Assembly (NCBI RefSeq): GCF_013373865.1
Contig: NC_050470.1
Location: 5,564,373-5,628,372 of the forward strand
Direction of reading: 5' to 3'
Source: Monomorium pharaonis
Taxonomy: Eukaryota > Arthropoda > Insecta > Hymenoptera > Formicidae
DNA length: 64,000 bases
Position numbers and translations under genes: made by a program
Part shown: piece by piece, positions 25,528 to 35,319 of the stretch
How positions within the stretch are numbered: the stretch's first letter is position 1
Layout of the letters: each line of letters begins with the position of its first letter
The notes under the pieces: model-generated
Told to the model about the DNA's origin: nothing
What the model saw: the letters and a program-made list of their open reading frames with translations, nothing else
The model's database searches: none

Positions 25528-28114
25528 ATTCAATTGCAATGACAGCTACTCTTGCAACACGAAGTAAGCGCAGCGAGAGAACCAATTGGCATCGCGGAAA
25601 AGCGACAACAATGATCTTCGAGAAATGCGAGCAATCGACTTTACATGCCTTTTTTTAGATAGGATAGGATAGGATAAAATATACATATTATTTATTAGAT
25701 ATATTTTTATAGTTAAATTAATTTCAAAAAAATCTTTTGCAAAATTATATAAGCAATGTAAAACAAAAATTACTATTTAGAAATTTATTAATCGTTAGGT
25801 CAAGAAACAATATTGATTCTGGGAGAAGTACGAGAAGTGACCTCTCGTATTCCATTTATGAGATATTATCTGAACTTCAATTTACCAGTGAAGTTCTATT
25901 CTTTTATGTGTTGATAAATAAAATAAATAAAGCTAAAAAAGTTGCTATTTTGTTGAATTTACATACTTGTGAAGCAATTAATTTTTAGTTAATAAAAGGT
26001 AATATTACAAAATTTAATTTAAATGTTTTTAAATAAATCTGCCATTGCCGATTGTGTGTATTTGAAGAAGTTAGCAGCTTTAGTTAACAGCTTTTAATAA
26101 AACAGAAAAGCTTCTGTATCGACTGCAAATATGTTTAGAAAAAACAAATTTGGAAAATATGTGTTTCTTGAGATTTTCTATTATTTCTATAAAATTTTTA
26201 ATTAATTTTTTTATATTTTGTATATTCAATCAATAGACATATAAAAAAAAGTCTATTTCTTGAGTCATGTTGTATCTACTGTGTAATGCTATCTACTATC
26301 AGATGGCGAGAGTGGATCTTAATTTTAGCTTATTGCATTGTCGATAAGTTTAATTTAATGCAAAGTTTATATTTCTATAAATAATTATTAATTAAATTTT
26401 AATTTAAAAATGTCTGAATAAATAGTCTGAATAAATATAAATCTTCACTTGAATAAAGATTTTCAGCCGAACGATGCAATCATTATTTTTTATTAAAGAT
26501 TAACTAAGATTATTTAATTTTTAATAAAACAAAAATTATTTAAATAAAACTGAATTTCATAATCAAAATATTGATTAAAGCCAAGATGTGCATGTGTTTA
26601 AAGTAAATTTCTTTTTTTAATTTAATATTATTAATGAATTATAATAGATATTTGTGCAATTAGTGCGGTGAGTCGGGTAATTACCCACAAGTGCGTTTAT
26701 CCGCACGTGTAGGCAATAGCCAATTTACACGTGTCGCATACAATATTTTAGTTATCTGTGTGTCAAAATGTTAGTTCTTGAATGTGAAGTTACAGGTGAA
26801 AAAAGGATTACTTTTGACGCACAGATAGCGAAAAATGATTTTACTGTTATTAGAAAAAACACAATTTACTTGTTTATATAAAAATGTTATTAAAAAATTA
26901 AGAAACGTACCTCAATAAAAGTAAAACAAGAAACATCGATAAAAATTCACAACATACATATATTGTTGATCAAATTTTTATTTATTAACAGGTTGAAAAT
27001 TAAAAACAATCGCGCATTCTTGAGTGTTTGTATAACTCATCTATTATTATTTTGTAATATTTAATCTAGTGAACTTTTCTACAACATATAAAGACTAAAC
27101 TGATAATTCACTTTCATCATCTTACATTCTTTCACCCTATCACGTTATCCAACGCGCTTTTGATCGAAAAATTACAGGATGTCTAATTCAGATCCACGTG
27201 CTTAGACGTTACACGATACTGCAGATGAAAGAGAGTAGGGCTCTAATCAGTTTGTCGATAGGCAAATTGGCTTAGAGACGACTGAGCGACAGAGTGGTTT
27301 ACGGACAACAAGAAAGAAAGTACAGCGATAAGGCCAGTTTCCCTGTGACAGATCAGAAGTACTGAACACACGATAAAATCCACGTTTTAAGAGTTTTCTT
27401 TTCGAAAATTATAATTACACTGGAACTTCATAATAGCTGCGATTCAAGGCTGTGAACGTGATAAAGACATCCCCAGTTCGTTTGAAACTGTGAAGTTCAA
27501 GACTGCAGCAGTGTCAAATTTTACTCTCTGTTTTTCATTAATTATTAAAACGTTAATCAAAGTGAACTAATAAACACGACGATTTAACCACCATCTCGCA
27601 TCACACATACACACATATATATGGAAAGGATTTTGCGTGTCATTTTAAGGTTTGCGATTACGAGATTCCGGTGTAAAAGAGACGAAAGAAGCCTCGTATG
27701 TTGAAAGATAAATTGAAACATCACAAATTGAAACATTACCGAACTACTGACGATCTTTTCAACAAAAAGAAACAAGAAACGTCATAGGGTAGGTCTGAAA
27801 TCATGTTTAATTAGTCTTAGATTTTCGATTATGGATACCTTTTATAATTACTTTATAAAAGTTATTATAATTTATTTTATTACAAACAAAATTTTTATTT
27901 TTATACATTCGACACCAAAGAGATTGAGACTTAAAATAGATTATTTGCAATCTTATAATGATATACTTGCTCAAAACTTTTGTATTTAAGTGCATTATAT
28001 ATGTAAATAGGTTTATATAGATCTCAATCAATGATTAACGTCGACAACATAACTCAAGATTTTTAACATCTATCTACGTCAATGGTGTCATTTATAAGAC
28101 AAAATATTTAGATG
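25528..28114. other. 5' flank of the channel gene, no gene seen
   Basis: AT-rich, with a short AGGAT repeat near 25,658-25,674 and a GC-richer patch at 27,170-27,500 that contains TCAGT initiator-like words. No coding exon was found. The patch is a possible promoter or leader region for the channel gene downstream, but I cannot fix a transcription start. Confidence 0.4.
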
Positions 28115-28250
28115 TAATTCAGATGTTTATTGATCCACGAAGAACCGGAAGTGATCATTCGGTGGAAAAAGTGAACAGTTACCAACTTTCGTTCGATCTT
28201 CGTCGAAAGCATTCGCCGGATTTCCGAACGATAGAATGTGCAGTTGATCG
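28115..28250 (+). other. Possible non-coding first exon (5' UTR) of the channel gene
   Basis: A GC-richer stretch ends in a good donor, GATCG followed by GTGAGTGG at 28,251. The first coding exon starts only two bases before its ATG, directly after an acceptor (CTCTCTCCAG), which implies at least one upstream leader exon. This is the nearest attractive candidate, with an intron of about 690 bp. The 5' boundary is a guess. Confidence 0.3.
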
Positions 28251-28939
28251 GTGAGTGGAAAATTGGATTGGAAAACTCGTCGTGTGAAAAACCATAAAAT
28301 TTAAAAATAAGTGACATCTCAGGAAACGGCCCGTGAAATATGTTAGGTCACGGATTAATAAGAAAGCAGAGATTCTAATAATTGATTAATAAAAAATCTT
28401 ATTATTAATATAAAGTTTCTTAATTAGTGTTCGATAAAATTATTAAATCTAATATTACCTCATTAATGTAAAAATAAAATAATATAATAAAAAGATAAAA
28501 TAATTGTAATGAATTATTTGCTACTTCACACATCATATCACGCGCATTTGAAATATGAATATACTACTGATATTCTTTTGCAATTTACGAGTTAATGCAT
28601 AGTTAATGCATAAGGCATAGAAAATAACAAATTACCTATTATTCGTCAGTATCGGTAGGAAACAACAATAGCAAACGGGATTTTTGTTATTAATCAAATT
28701 AATTATTAATTACAATGTTGGAACATTAATAGGATAGTAGTGTGAAGAAACGAATGTAACACACATCTTCCGTTCACACAGAAAGACCAGAGTGTCTTTG
28801 ATGTTCGTGAATTCAGAACGATCCCATCGATCTCTCCGCGTCGATGAATTCTTTATGACGTACTCTGCATACTCCATTGCATGCACTGCTCTTTCTTTGG
28901 ACCATTCGTATCACTTTTAATACTCTCTGCTCTCTCCAG

Positions 28940-29015
28940 GAATGACGTGGTACTTTCTACTAATCATATGCTGCTACTTGTACGCCCTGCTTGACATTAC
29001 CACTCCACATTTTCC
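28940..29015 (+). CDS. Channel gene, coding exon 1 (signal peptide)
   Basis: Acceptor CTCTCTCCAG, two leader bases, then ATG at 28,942. Encodes MTWYFLLIICCYLYALL and the start of the mature N-terminus. Donor TTTTCC followed by GTGAGT, leaving two bases of a Pro codon. Confidence 0.85.
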
Positions 29016-31380
29016 GTGAGTACGCAATTAAATTTTTTTGATGACATAATTTTAGATATTACAAAATTTTATAATATTAGATATAATATTAGAATTTCAG
29101 ATATAAAGTATTTTTTTCAATCTAAACTTTTTTAAATATTTTTCTGACGTATTAATATTACTCTGGGTAAACGTTCATAATAAAGATTTTATTTGAATTT
29201 TCTTCTATTTTATACGTTCCATAAAATAATTAAACTATTTTCTATAATGTAATACCATTTTCATATAAAAATCCTGTTAAATGTTATTTTAAACTATCAA
29301 TATTTTAATTACTTTTATATTTAAACAATTATATTTTAAACATTCCAAAAAGTGTCAATTGAAGATCTATATGTAAAATTGTATACTTTCGTTAATAACT
29401 GTAAGAGGAGAAAAGAAAAAATTATCTAACTAGTGATTAAATTTCTGAAATAAATACCTAGTTAAAGATGTCATTATTCTTGCATTATAACGTATTACGT
29501 CATAAATAATATCATACACTAGATCATGTATATGAGCAGATCATAAACGCGTTGTAATTTAATAACGGATATATATCATGTTTTCATACTACATTCTCCA
29601 ACGCATTTGTTTTTCAATCAATACCACAATCACATCCTAATTGAACAAAGAAAGTCGTACGGTTAGCAATCGTGGCATCGACGTGGCCGACTCGATTGAG
29701 AAAAATGGCTCCATATCCACTCTGTAATAATGAAATTGCCAACAGACCGCACACCACAGTTCTTGTGGTCTGTGAATAATTTATGAGTGTCATCGATGCT
29801 GCGATAAAAATCGTTGTACCAGCGTTATCGCTGGCAAAGCTATTATTTAAGGTTTAATGTTATCATTGTAAATTAATTGCAGCTACAATGCAATAATTTT
29901 ACCTTTATCTTTTCTTATCACAATTAATAAGTAACAATTCAGTCTACTATTTTATTATTCCATAATATAATTACATATATATAAATATTAGTAAATAAAA
30001 ATAGAATGCAAAAATTCTTAAAATTTAAAAATTATGAATAATAATTATATTAGCTTAATAAATACCTTAATTTAAAATAGAATGCTTTTTTTACAAAATG
30101 GCATTAAATACAATTTGTCACAGTAAGGATAATCTAAAAAAAAAAAATTTTAATGCAGTATACATAATAAATTTTATTAGCAAATCGTTTCTCATATCTT
30201 TTGACATTTTAGAGAACTGGATTTTGATGAGTATGGAAAAAAAGAAACCTCCTTGTCATTAAAAGATATCTTACCTTTGAATCCGAAGCAGTACGATAAG
30301 CACAGAGCACCAAAATTCCTTGGCCAACCTACCGTCGTTTATTTTCACGTGACTGTGCTCAGTTTGGACTCGATAAATGAGGAATCGATGGTGAGCGAAA
30401 GACCGACATAAGCAACTTACCGGAAAATTTGTTCTCCCGAATATCCCCTCAGAATATTACGTTTGCTATATCTATGTTAAACTCTATTAGACTCATTTTT
30501 AGGCTCCTTTTTTATTGTTAATTTAATTATAAAAAATTATAATTACAAAATGTTATAGTAATAAAATATGTTTTTTAAAATTGTGTTATATTAATAAAAT
30601 AAAATTGCTTTAAGCTTTTTTTTATTAGCCAAATTATTTTTTAATTTTTTTTTTATATACAGAAACTTTTTTAATTATAACAATTAACAGAATAAAGCAA
30701 ATTCCTAAATACTACATGTAAAAGCAATTGCCTTGCAAATTCCTCCTCAAATTTTTTAAAATTTATAAAGAAATGTAATTCACACAGCAGATAAAAGTTA
30801 TGAAACTTTTCCTTTTTATAAAAGGAAAAATAATCATGTCATCTATATATGATCGCATAGAAGTACAGCATCTGATCACATTATTTTTCTACGATGACAG
30901 ACGTACGTGGCTGATATATTTCTCGCTCAAAGTTGGCGAGACTCTAGGCTACGGTTACCAGAAAACATGTCCGAAGATTACCGTATACTTGACGTGGATT
31001 GGTTGCATAATATCTGGAGACCCGACTGTTTCTTCAAGAATGCAAAAAAAGTTACTTTTCACGAGATGTCAATACCAAACCATTATCTTTGGTTATATCA
31101 CGACAAAACGCTACTTTACATGTCCAAGTAAGAGTCTATAAGTCTTAATTATTATTAGTAATTATTTTGTCTTATATATTTAGTATGCATTATTATAGCA
31201 TTTAACAATAAATGCTATAATATTCTTTGATTCTTTCTTATAGAAAATAAATATTAAAAATTTAATAATGTGTTTGTAAGAATTAATAATAATAATAATA
31301 AATTGTAATTTATGTTTGATAATTAAATTCTGATTAATTTAGAAAGGATTTATAATGCAATATAAAAATATACATTTTAA

Positions 31381-31422
<42 letters not shown>

Positions 31423-34400
31423 ATTTACACAAAGTTAAAATTAAATAATAACTTTTCGTACCAAACGTGAAATAAAGTAAGTTTCCTGCAACTGCAAAAA
31501 TTATATTTATTCGTACGAGAATATTAAAATAAAAAGTTTAAAACTTTTTATTTTAACAAAATTTCCATATCCTGCAGTTTTGGAAGTTGGACCTATAACG
31601 TTATTGAATATCATAAACATTTACATAAAATATGCCCCCAAAATTTTAATAATTATTTTTTTATAAAACATAAAATTTTGATAAATTTACAAGTAAAGAT
31701 TTAAAAAACAAGTCTCCCGTTGAAGTGTTTCAATCAATCCAAAATATTAATGCAAACCTTGATGAAAAATGTTATACACATAAGGCTTTCACTTTTGATA
31801 TATTTCTATTCGCGTTTATGTCATTTTTGTTTATAGCTACCTCAATTTCATTTATTTCTATCTGCTGGCGATTTTAATTCGACGCTAGATGGAACGAGCA
31901 ATTTCCGGGCTGTTCTGTCAAGTTTTATTGTCAATAAAATAATGTGAATTTAGTTTTCGTTGTCCTGAACGCACGTTTCATCAGAAACAAAAATAGAAAA
32001 AGCTTCAGCATGTTCGTTACTGCGAAAATAGCACTATCGAGTAAAATACATTTGTATCTGAAATTGAAATGTAATTTGATTAATAAATTGTATCACACAG
32101 GAAAGCGCAATATTCGTTTTAGATTGACATTGGTGCTTTCATGCGCGATGAAGTTCGAGTCTTATCCTCATGATACTCAAATTTGTTCGATGATGATCGA
32201 AAGTCGTAAGTATATATTAATTTATAAGCTACATTATCAATATTATGCACATATATGAATCGTAATATTATCCATATTAAAGATACACAATATATATAAT
32301 ATTTTATTTTATATATATTTATTTGTGATTACACATACACACACACACACACACATACGCACGTGCACGCGCACGCATTACCAATTAATTATACTGAAAC
32401 ATTTGACAACTTTATTTATACATCCCTTAACATCTCATTTTTTCTAGTTTCGCACACGACTCAGGATCTAGTATTCCTATGGAACATGACCGATCCCCTC
32501 GTGGTTAATCCGGAAATCGAACTGCCGCAACTCGACATATCGAACAACTACACGACTGACTGCACGATCGAATATTCGACAGGAAACTTCACGTGCATAC
32601 AGATTGTCTTCAATCTGCGCCGGAGACTGGGTTATCACCTGTTCCACACGTACATCCCGTCCGCCCTGATCGTCGTCATGTCCTGGATCGCCTTCTGGAT
32701 CAAGCCGGAAGCCATCCCGGCACGGGTCACTCTTGGCGTGACGTCACTACTGACCCTCGGTTAGGCGACCTCTCCTCCCATTGTCCGTGATATAACTATT
32801 CATGATATTTGCGATAGTGCGCTTTGTCCGAGGATAATGAAGGCATAAATATCACGAAAATTGCATTTTATTGAGAAGTGATTTTAATAAATCGTTTTGG
32901 TTTATACAAATAATTATATAGCCTAACAATAAAAATAAGAAGAATTATTTTTATTCAATCCATTTATAAAAACTGGTGCTAATTATGTCAATTGAATTGT
33001 ACATGTAACTGTGCGTAAAAATAATTTAATATCTCCCTTTCAGCTACTCAAAACACGCAATCTCAGCAATCTCTACCCCCGGTCTCATACGTGAAGGCGA
33101 TCGACGTGTGGATGTCTTCGTGCAGCGTATTCGTCTTCCTGTCTCTTATGGAATTCGCAGTAGTGAACAATTATATGGGGCCCATAGCTACGAAGGCCAT
33201 GAAAGGATATTCCGACGAAGATCTTCGCGAGGATATCGACGACTTCAAGGTAACCGAGAAAAAAGTGCGATATTTACGGCGAGTGCCTCGTCGGTTCCAC
33301 GAAATTGATAGTTCGAGATAAAGCGAGAAATGCGCGGTACCGAGAGTAATGTGATTTCATCCTGTCGATACGGGATATCGCTCAATTGAATAAAAATGCC
33401 AGAAATAGAAGACACTGCATTGTAAACCGCAATCGATACGAGTTATAAACATTTGCTTGTAAATCATTGAGATGCATAATAAAATTATGACTTTGTTTGA
33501 AAAAAAAAAAAAAGGAAATATTAAATGCGTAATGCTACAATGAAAGAAAAAAAACTTTACAGGAATTTTGAGCTAGACTTTTTAAATGTAATTCTATTTC
33601 AAAAGCAGAAAATCTGTATGATTGACTTTTGCGACGGCATATTTATTTCTCAATCTGAATGTTACCACGTACGGTAAACAGTATCAACCGGCGAAAAGTA
33701 CATCGGAGTGTACTACTTGAAGTACAACCACTTTCCTAGACGATTCATCGTATCGTATGGCAAGTAACTTTTCTCCAGTAACTTCTCTCTTGAACAAGTT
33801 CCAAAGTTTGATTTTATTGCATGCATTCGTCCTACACTCAATTCGTAGAAAAATATTTATTTTCTCCTTTCTTCCGTGTAGTTTACGCAGACTTTGCAAT
33901 TCGCTGTGGTCTGTATAAAACGTATCCCGTTTTCATTACGTCGCGCAATATTTGCTTGTACTACTGCAGCATTTACTTCTGCTTGCTTTACGATAAAACA
34001 TTGCGCGAAATAAATATCACCTTTTTTAAATATTTTTAATATCTAGTAAATAAGAGTCAAATACGATTCAAGCAAATAAGTTTTCCATGATTATTATATA
34101 CTTTGTCTTTAACTTGCAAGCAAATTTGTAGCAATTAGCAAATTTGTAAAAATTAGCAAAAGATATTAAATCTTTCTAACAGAGAAAAAGAGACTACAAG
34201 AATCTAACGCAGCTCTGTTTGTGTAAATTTATTCCATTCGTGTATTTAATTTCATACAAAATTGTGTTAAATGCTTACGTGATAAATACTAACATTTCGA
34301 CTCTGGTTCAAGCCATTTCCAAGGCGTGAGTTATGAATAAGACAAAGGTATTCCACGCCTCCGGAAGTCAGTGTAAGTCTTCATCAGTAACATACCTTTG

Positions 34401-35319
34401 TCTCACTCATAACCACACCTTGAAAATGGCTCAAACCAGAACAGAAACGTTGGTATTCATTATGTAATCATACAATTCAATTTTGTATAAAGTAAAATTA
34501 AATACACATTGCAATAAATTCACGCAAAGATAACTGCGTTAAACTCTTACAACCCCTTTTTTCTCTTAATGATTATTTTAAATAAGAGAGCTCTTTAAAT
34601 TTTATTTTTGTTTAAAATCTGTATGTTCACACGTTTTCATTGTGTCACATAACACGATTATCATTTGTCTGTATATTGAAAATTGTACGCACAAATACAT
34701 TTATAAAAATATAATATGCTTAAACTGAAAAGTATAAATCTTATTTAAAAAAAAAATACGCAGAATCTTTTATTTAATTTCACAAGTATACAAATTTAAT
34801 TTTAATACGATATAAAATTAGCAAAGCGTAATCTAAACGAATAAATGTAATATCAAAAAATGAAAAAATAATTGTATAAATATACATATAACGAAATATA
34901 AATTTAATTCTTTTTTATATTACATTTCATGTATATGTTATTTTTGTATAATGTTAGTTTCATCGCAAGTATAATAATTCGTAAGCGTAATAATTTACTT
35001 ACCTCGTAATAATCTTGATCAATATACTAATTAAAGGAGTGGAATGTAAGGTGAAATGAATGGTATTCATAAAATAATTATTTACATTTATTACTTTCAT
35101 GCTGTTTTATATGACGAATATTTTAATTTTTTTTTTTCATAGACGCCAATGAGGTCGGATGCCGAAAGAAGCAGGAGCCCAACAAGGCCACCGATGGTTC
35201 AGTATGAGCAGTGCTGCGAAGGACGAGCCACCGCCATTTACATCGACAAAGTTTCCAGATTCTTTTTCCCCTTCTCGTTCTTCATTCTTAACGTCGTCTA
35301 TTGGAGCACATTCCTGTAA
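28942..35319 (+). CDS. pHCl-2-like: Cys-loop ligand-gated chloride channel subunit, CG6927/CG7589/Hodor (pHCl-2) group
   Basis: Seven coding exons (28942-29015, 30213-30390, 30901-31127, 32123-32205, 32448-32759, 33044-33249, 35143-35319) join in frame to 418 residues plus TAA. Residues 1 to about 20 are a signal peptide. The ligand-binding domain has the WRPDCFFKNAK and IPNHYLWLY blocks, the Cys-loop C167-C181 with 13 residues between, a second cysteine pair C226-C237, and N-glycosylation sequons at 200, 221 and 234. TM1 is about 250-272, P278-A-R280 precedes TM2 (about 281-299), TM3 is about 308-332 and TM4 about 398-416, ending at the C-terminus. The PAR motif is typical of anion-selective subunits. 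The intracellular loop is short, so the protein is near the lower end of family length. Fly relatives form alkaline-pH- or zinc-gated chloride channels in gut and Malpighian tubule; honeybee has one member of this group. Gating and tissue here are inferred. Confidence 0.92.
30213..30390 (+). CDS. Channel gene, coding exon 2
   Basis: Acceptor TTGACATTTTAG. Encodes residues 25-84, including the PTVVYFHVTVLSLDSINEES segment that begins the extracellular beta-sandwich. Donor ATG followed by GTGAGC, phase 0. Confidence 0.9.
30901..31127 (+). CDS. Channel gene, coding exon 3
   Basis: Acceptor CTACGATGACAG. Encodes residues 85-159 plus part of K160, from TYVADIFLAQSWRD through IPNHYLWLYHDKTLLYMS, the most diagnostic stretch for the pHCl/CG6927 group. 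Donor AA followed by GTAAGA. Confidence 0.93.
31383..31422 (+). repeat. (CT)n microsatellite in channel intron 3
   Basis: About 38 bp of CT between exons 3 and 4. Confidence 0.95.
32123..32205 (+). CDS. Channel gene, coding exon 4 (Cys-loop)
   Basis: I chose the acceptor TTCGTTTTAG because only it joins K160 in frame to LTLVLSC; the nearer CACACAG at 32,100 would put a stop in frame. Encodes C167 to C181 of the Cys-loop. Donor C followed by GTAAGT. Confidence 0.88.
32331..32356 (+). repeat. (CA)n microsatellite in channel intron 4
   Basis: ACACATACACACACACACAC-type run, followed by a GCACGTGCACGCGCACGC tail, just before exon 5. Confidence 0.9.
32448..32759 (+). CDS. Channel gene, coding exon 5 (second Cys pair, TM1, TM2 start)
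   Basis: Acceptor TTTTTTCTAG. Encodes SHTTQDLVFLWNMTDP through TM1, the PARVTLGVTSLL pore-lining start and LTL. Donor CTCG followed by GTTAGG, a weaker 5' splice site, but the next exon restores ALA-TQNTQSQ in frame. Confidence 0.92.
33044..33249 (+). CDS. Channel gene, coding exon 6 (TM2 end, TM3, intracellular loop)
   Basis: Acceptor CTCCCTTTCAG. Encodes the TM2-TM3 linker (SLPPVSYVKAIDVWM), TM3 and an acidic loop (YSDEDLREDIDDFK). Donor AAG followed by GTAACC, phase 0; reading through reaches a stop at 33,319-33,321. Confidence 0.9.
33250..33321 (+). other. Possible alternative 3' end of the channel mRNA (retained intron 6)
   Basis: If the exon 6 donor is skipped, the frame continues for 23 codons (VTEKKVRYLRRVPRRFHEID, then SSR) to a TAA, with coding-like GC-rich third positions. 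An AATAAA at 33,478-33,483 followed by a T/G-rich stretch could end such a transcript. The product would have TM1-TM3 but no TM4. Confidence 0.3.
33478..33483 (+). promoter_or_regulatory. Candidate intronic polyadenylation signal AATAAA
   Basis: Lies about 157 bp after the read-through stop of exon 6, followed by GACTTTGTTTG. AATAAA is frequent by chance in such AT-rich DNA. Confidence 0.25.
34181..34566. mobile_element. Foldback/MITE-like inverted repeat in channel intron 6
   Basis: Arms of about 175-180 bp are inverted copies: AGAGAAAAAGAGACTACAAG at the left matches the reverse complement of CTTACAACCCCTTTTTTCTC at the right, and similarity runs inwards through CTGGTTCAAGCCATTTCCAA to GACAAAGGTAT. 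The central loop is about 40 bp. There is no coding capacity. It is inserted in the sense intron between exons 6 and 7. Confidence 0.8.
35143..35319 (+). CDS. Channel gene, last coding exon (TM4)
   Basis: Acceptor TTTTTTTTTCATAG. Encodes a Ser/Arg/Pro-rich loop end, AIYIDKVSRFFFPFSFFILN (TM4) and the C-terminal VVYWSTFL before TAA. The terminal WSTFL-type ending is typical of this family. Confidence 0.92.
   Translation, partial: TPMRSDAERSRSPTRPPMVQYEQCCEGRATAIYIDKVSRFFFPFSFFILNVVYWSTFL

Noticed and set aside
25658..25677. Telomere-like repeat near the satellite
   Set aside because: The unit is AGGAT, not the insect TTAGG, and there are only three to four copies.
32101..32122. Exon 4 of the channel gene starting after CACACAG at 32,100
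   Set aside because: It would join exon 3 in a frame with an immediate TAG; the TTCGTTTTAG acceptor restores the conserved LTLVLSC sequence.
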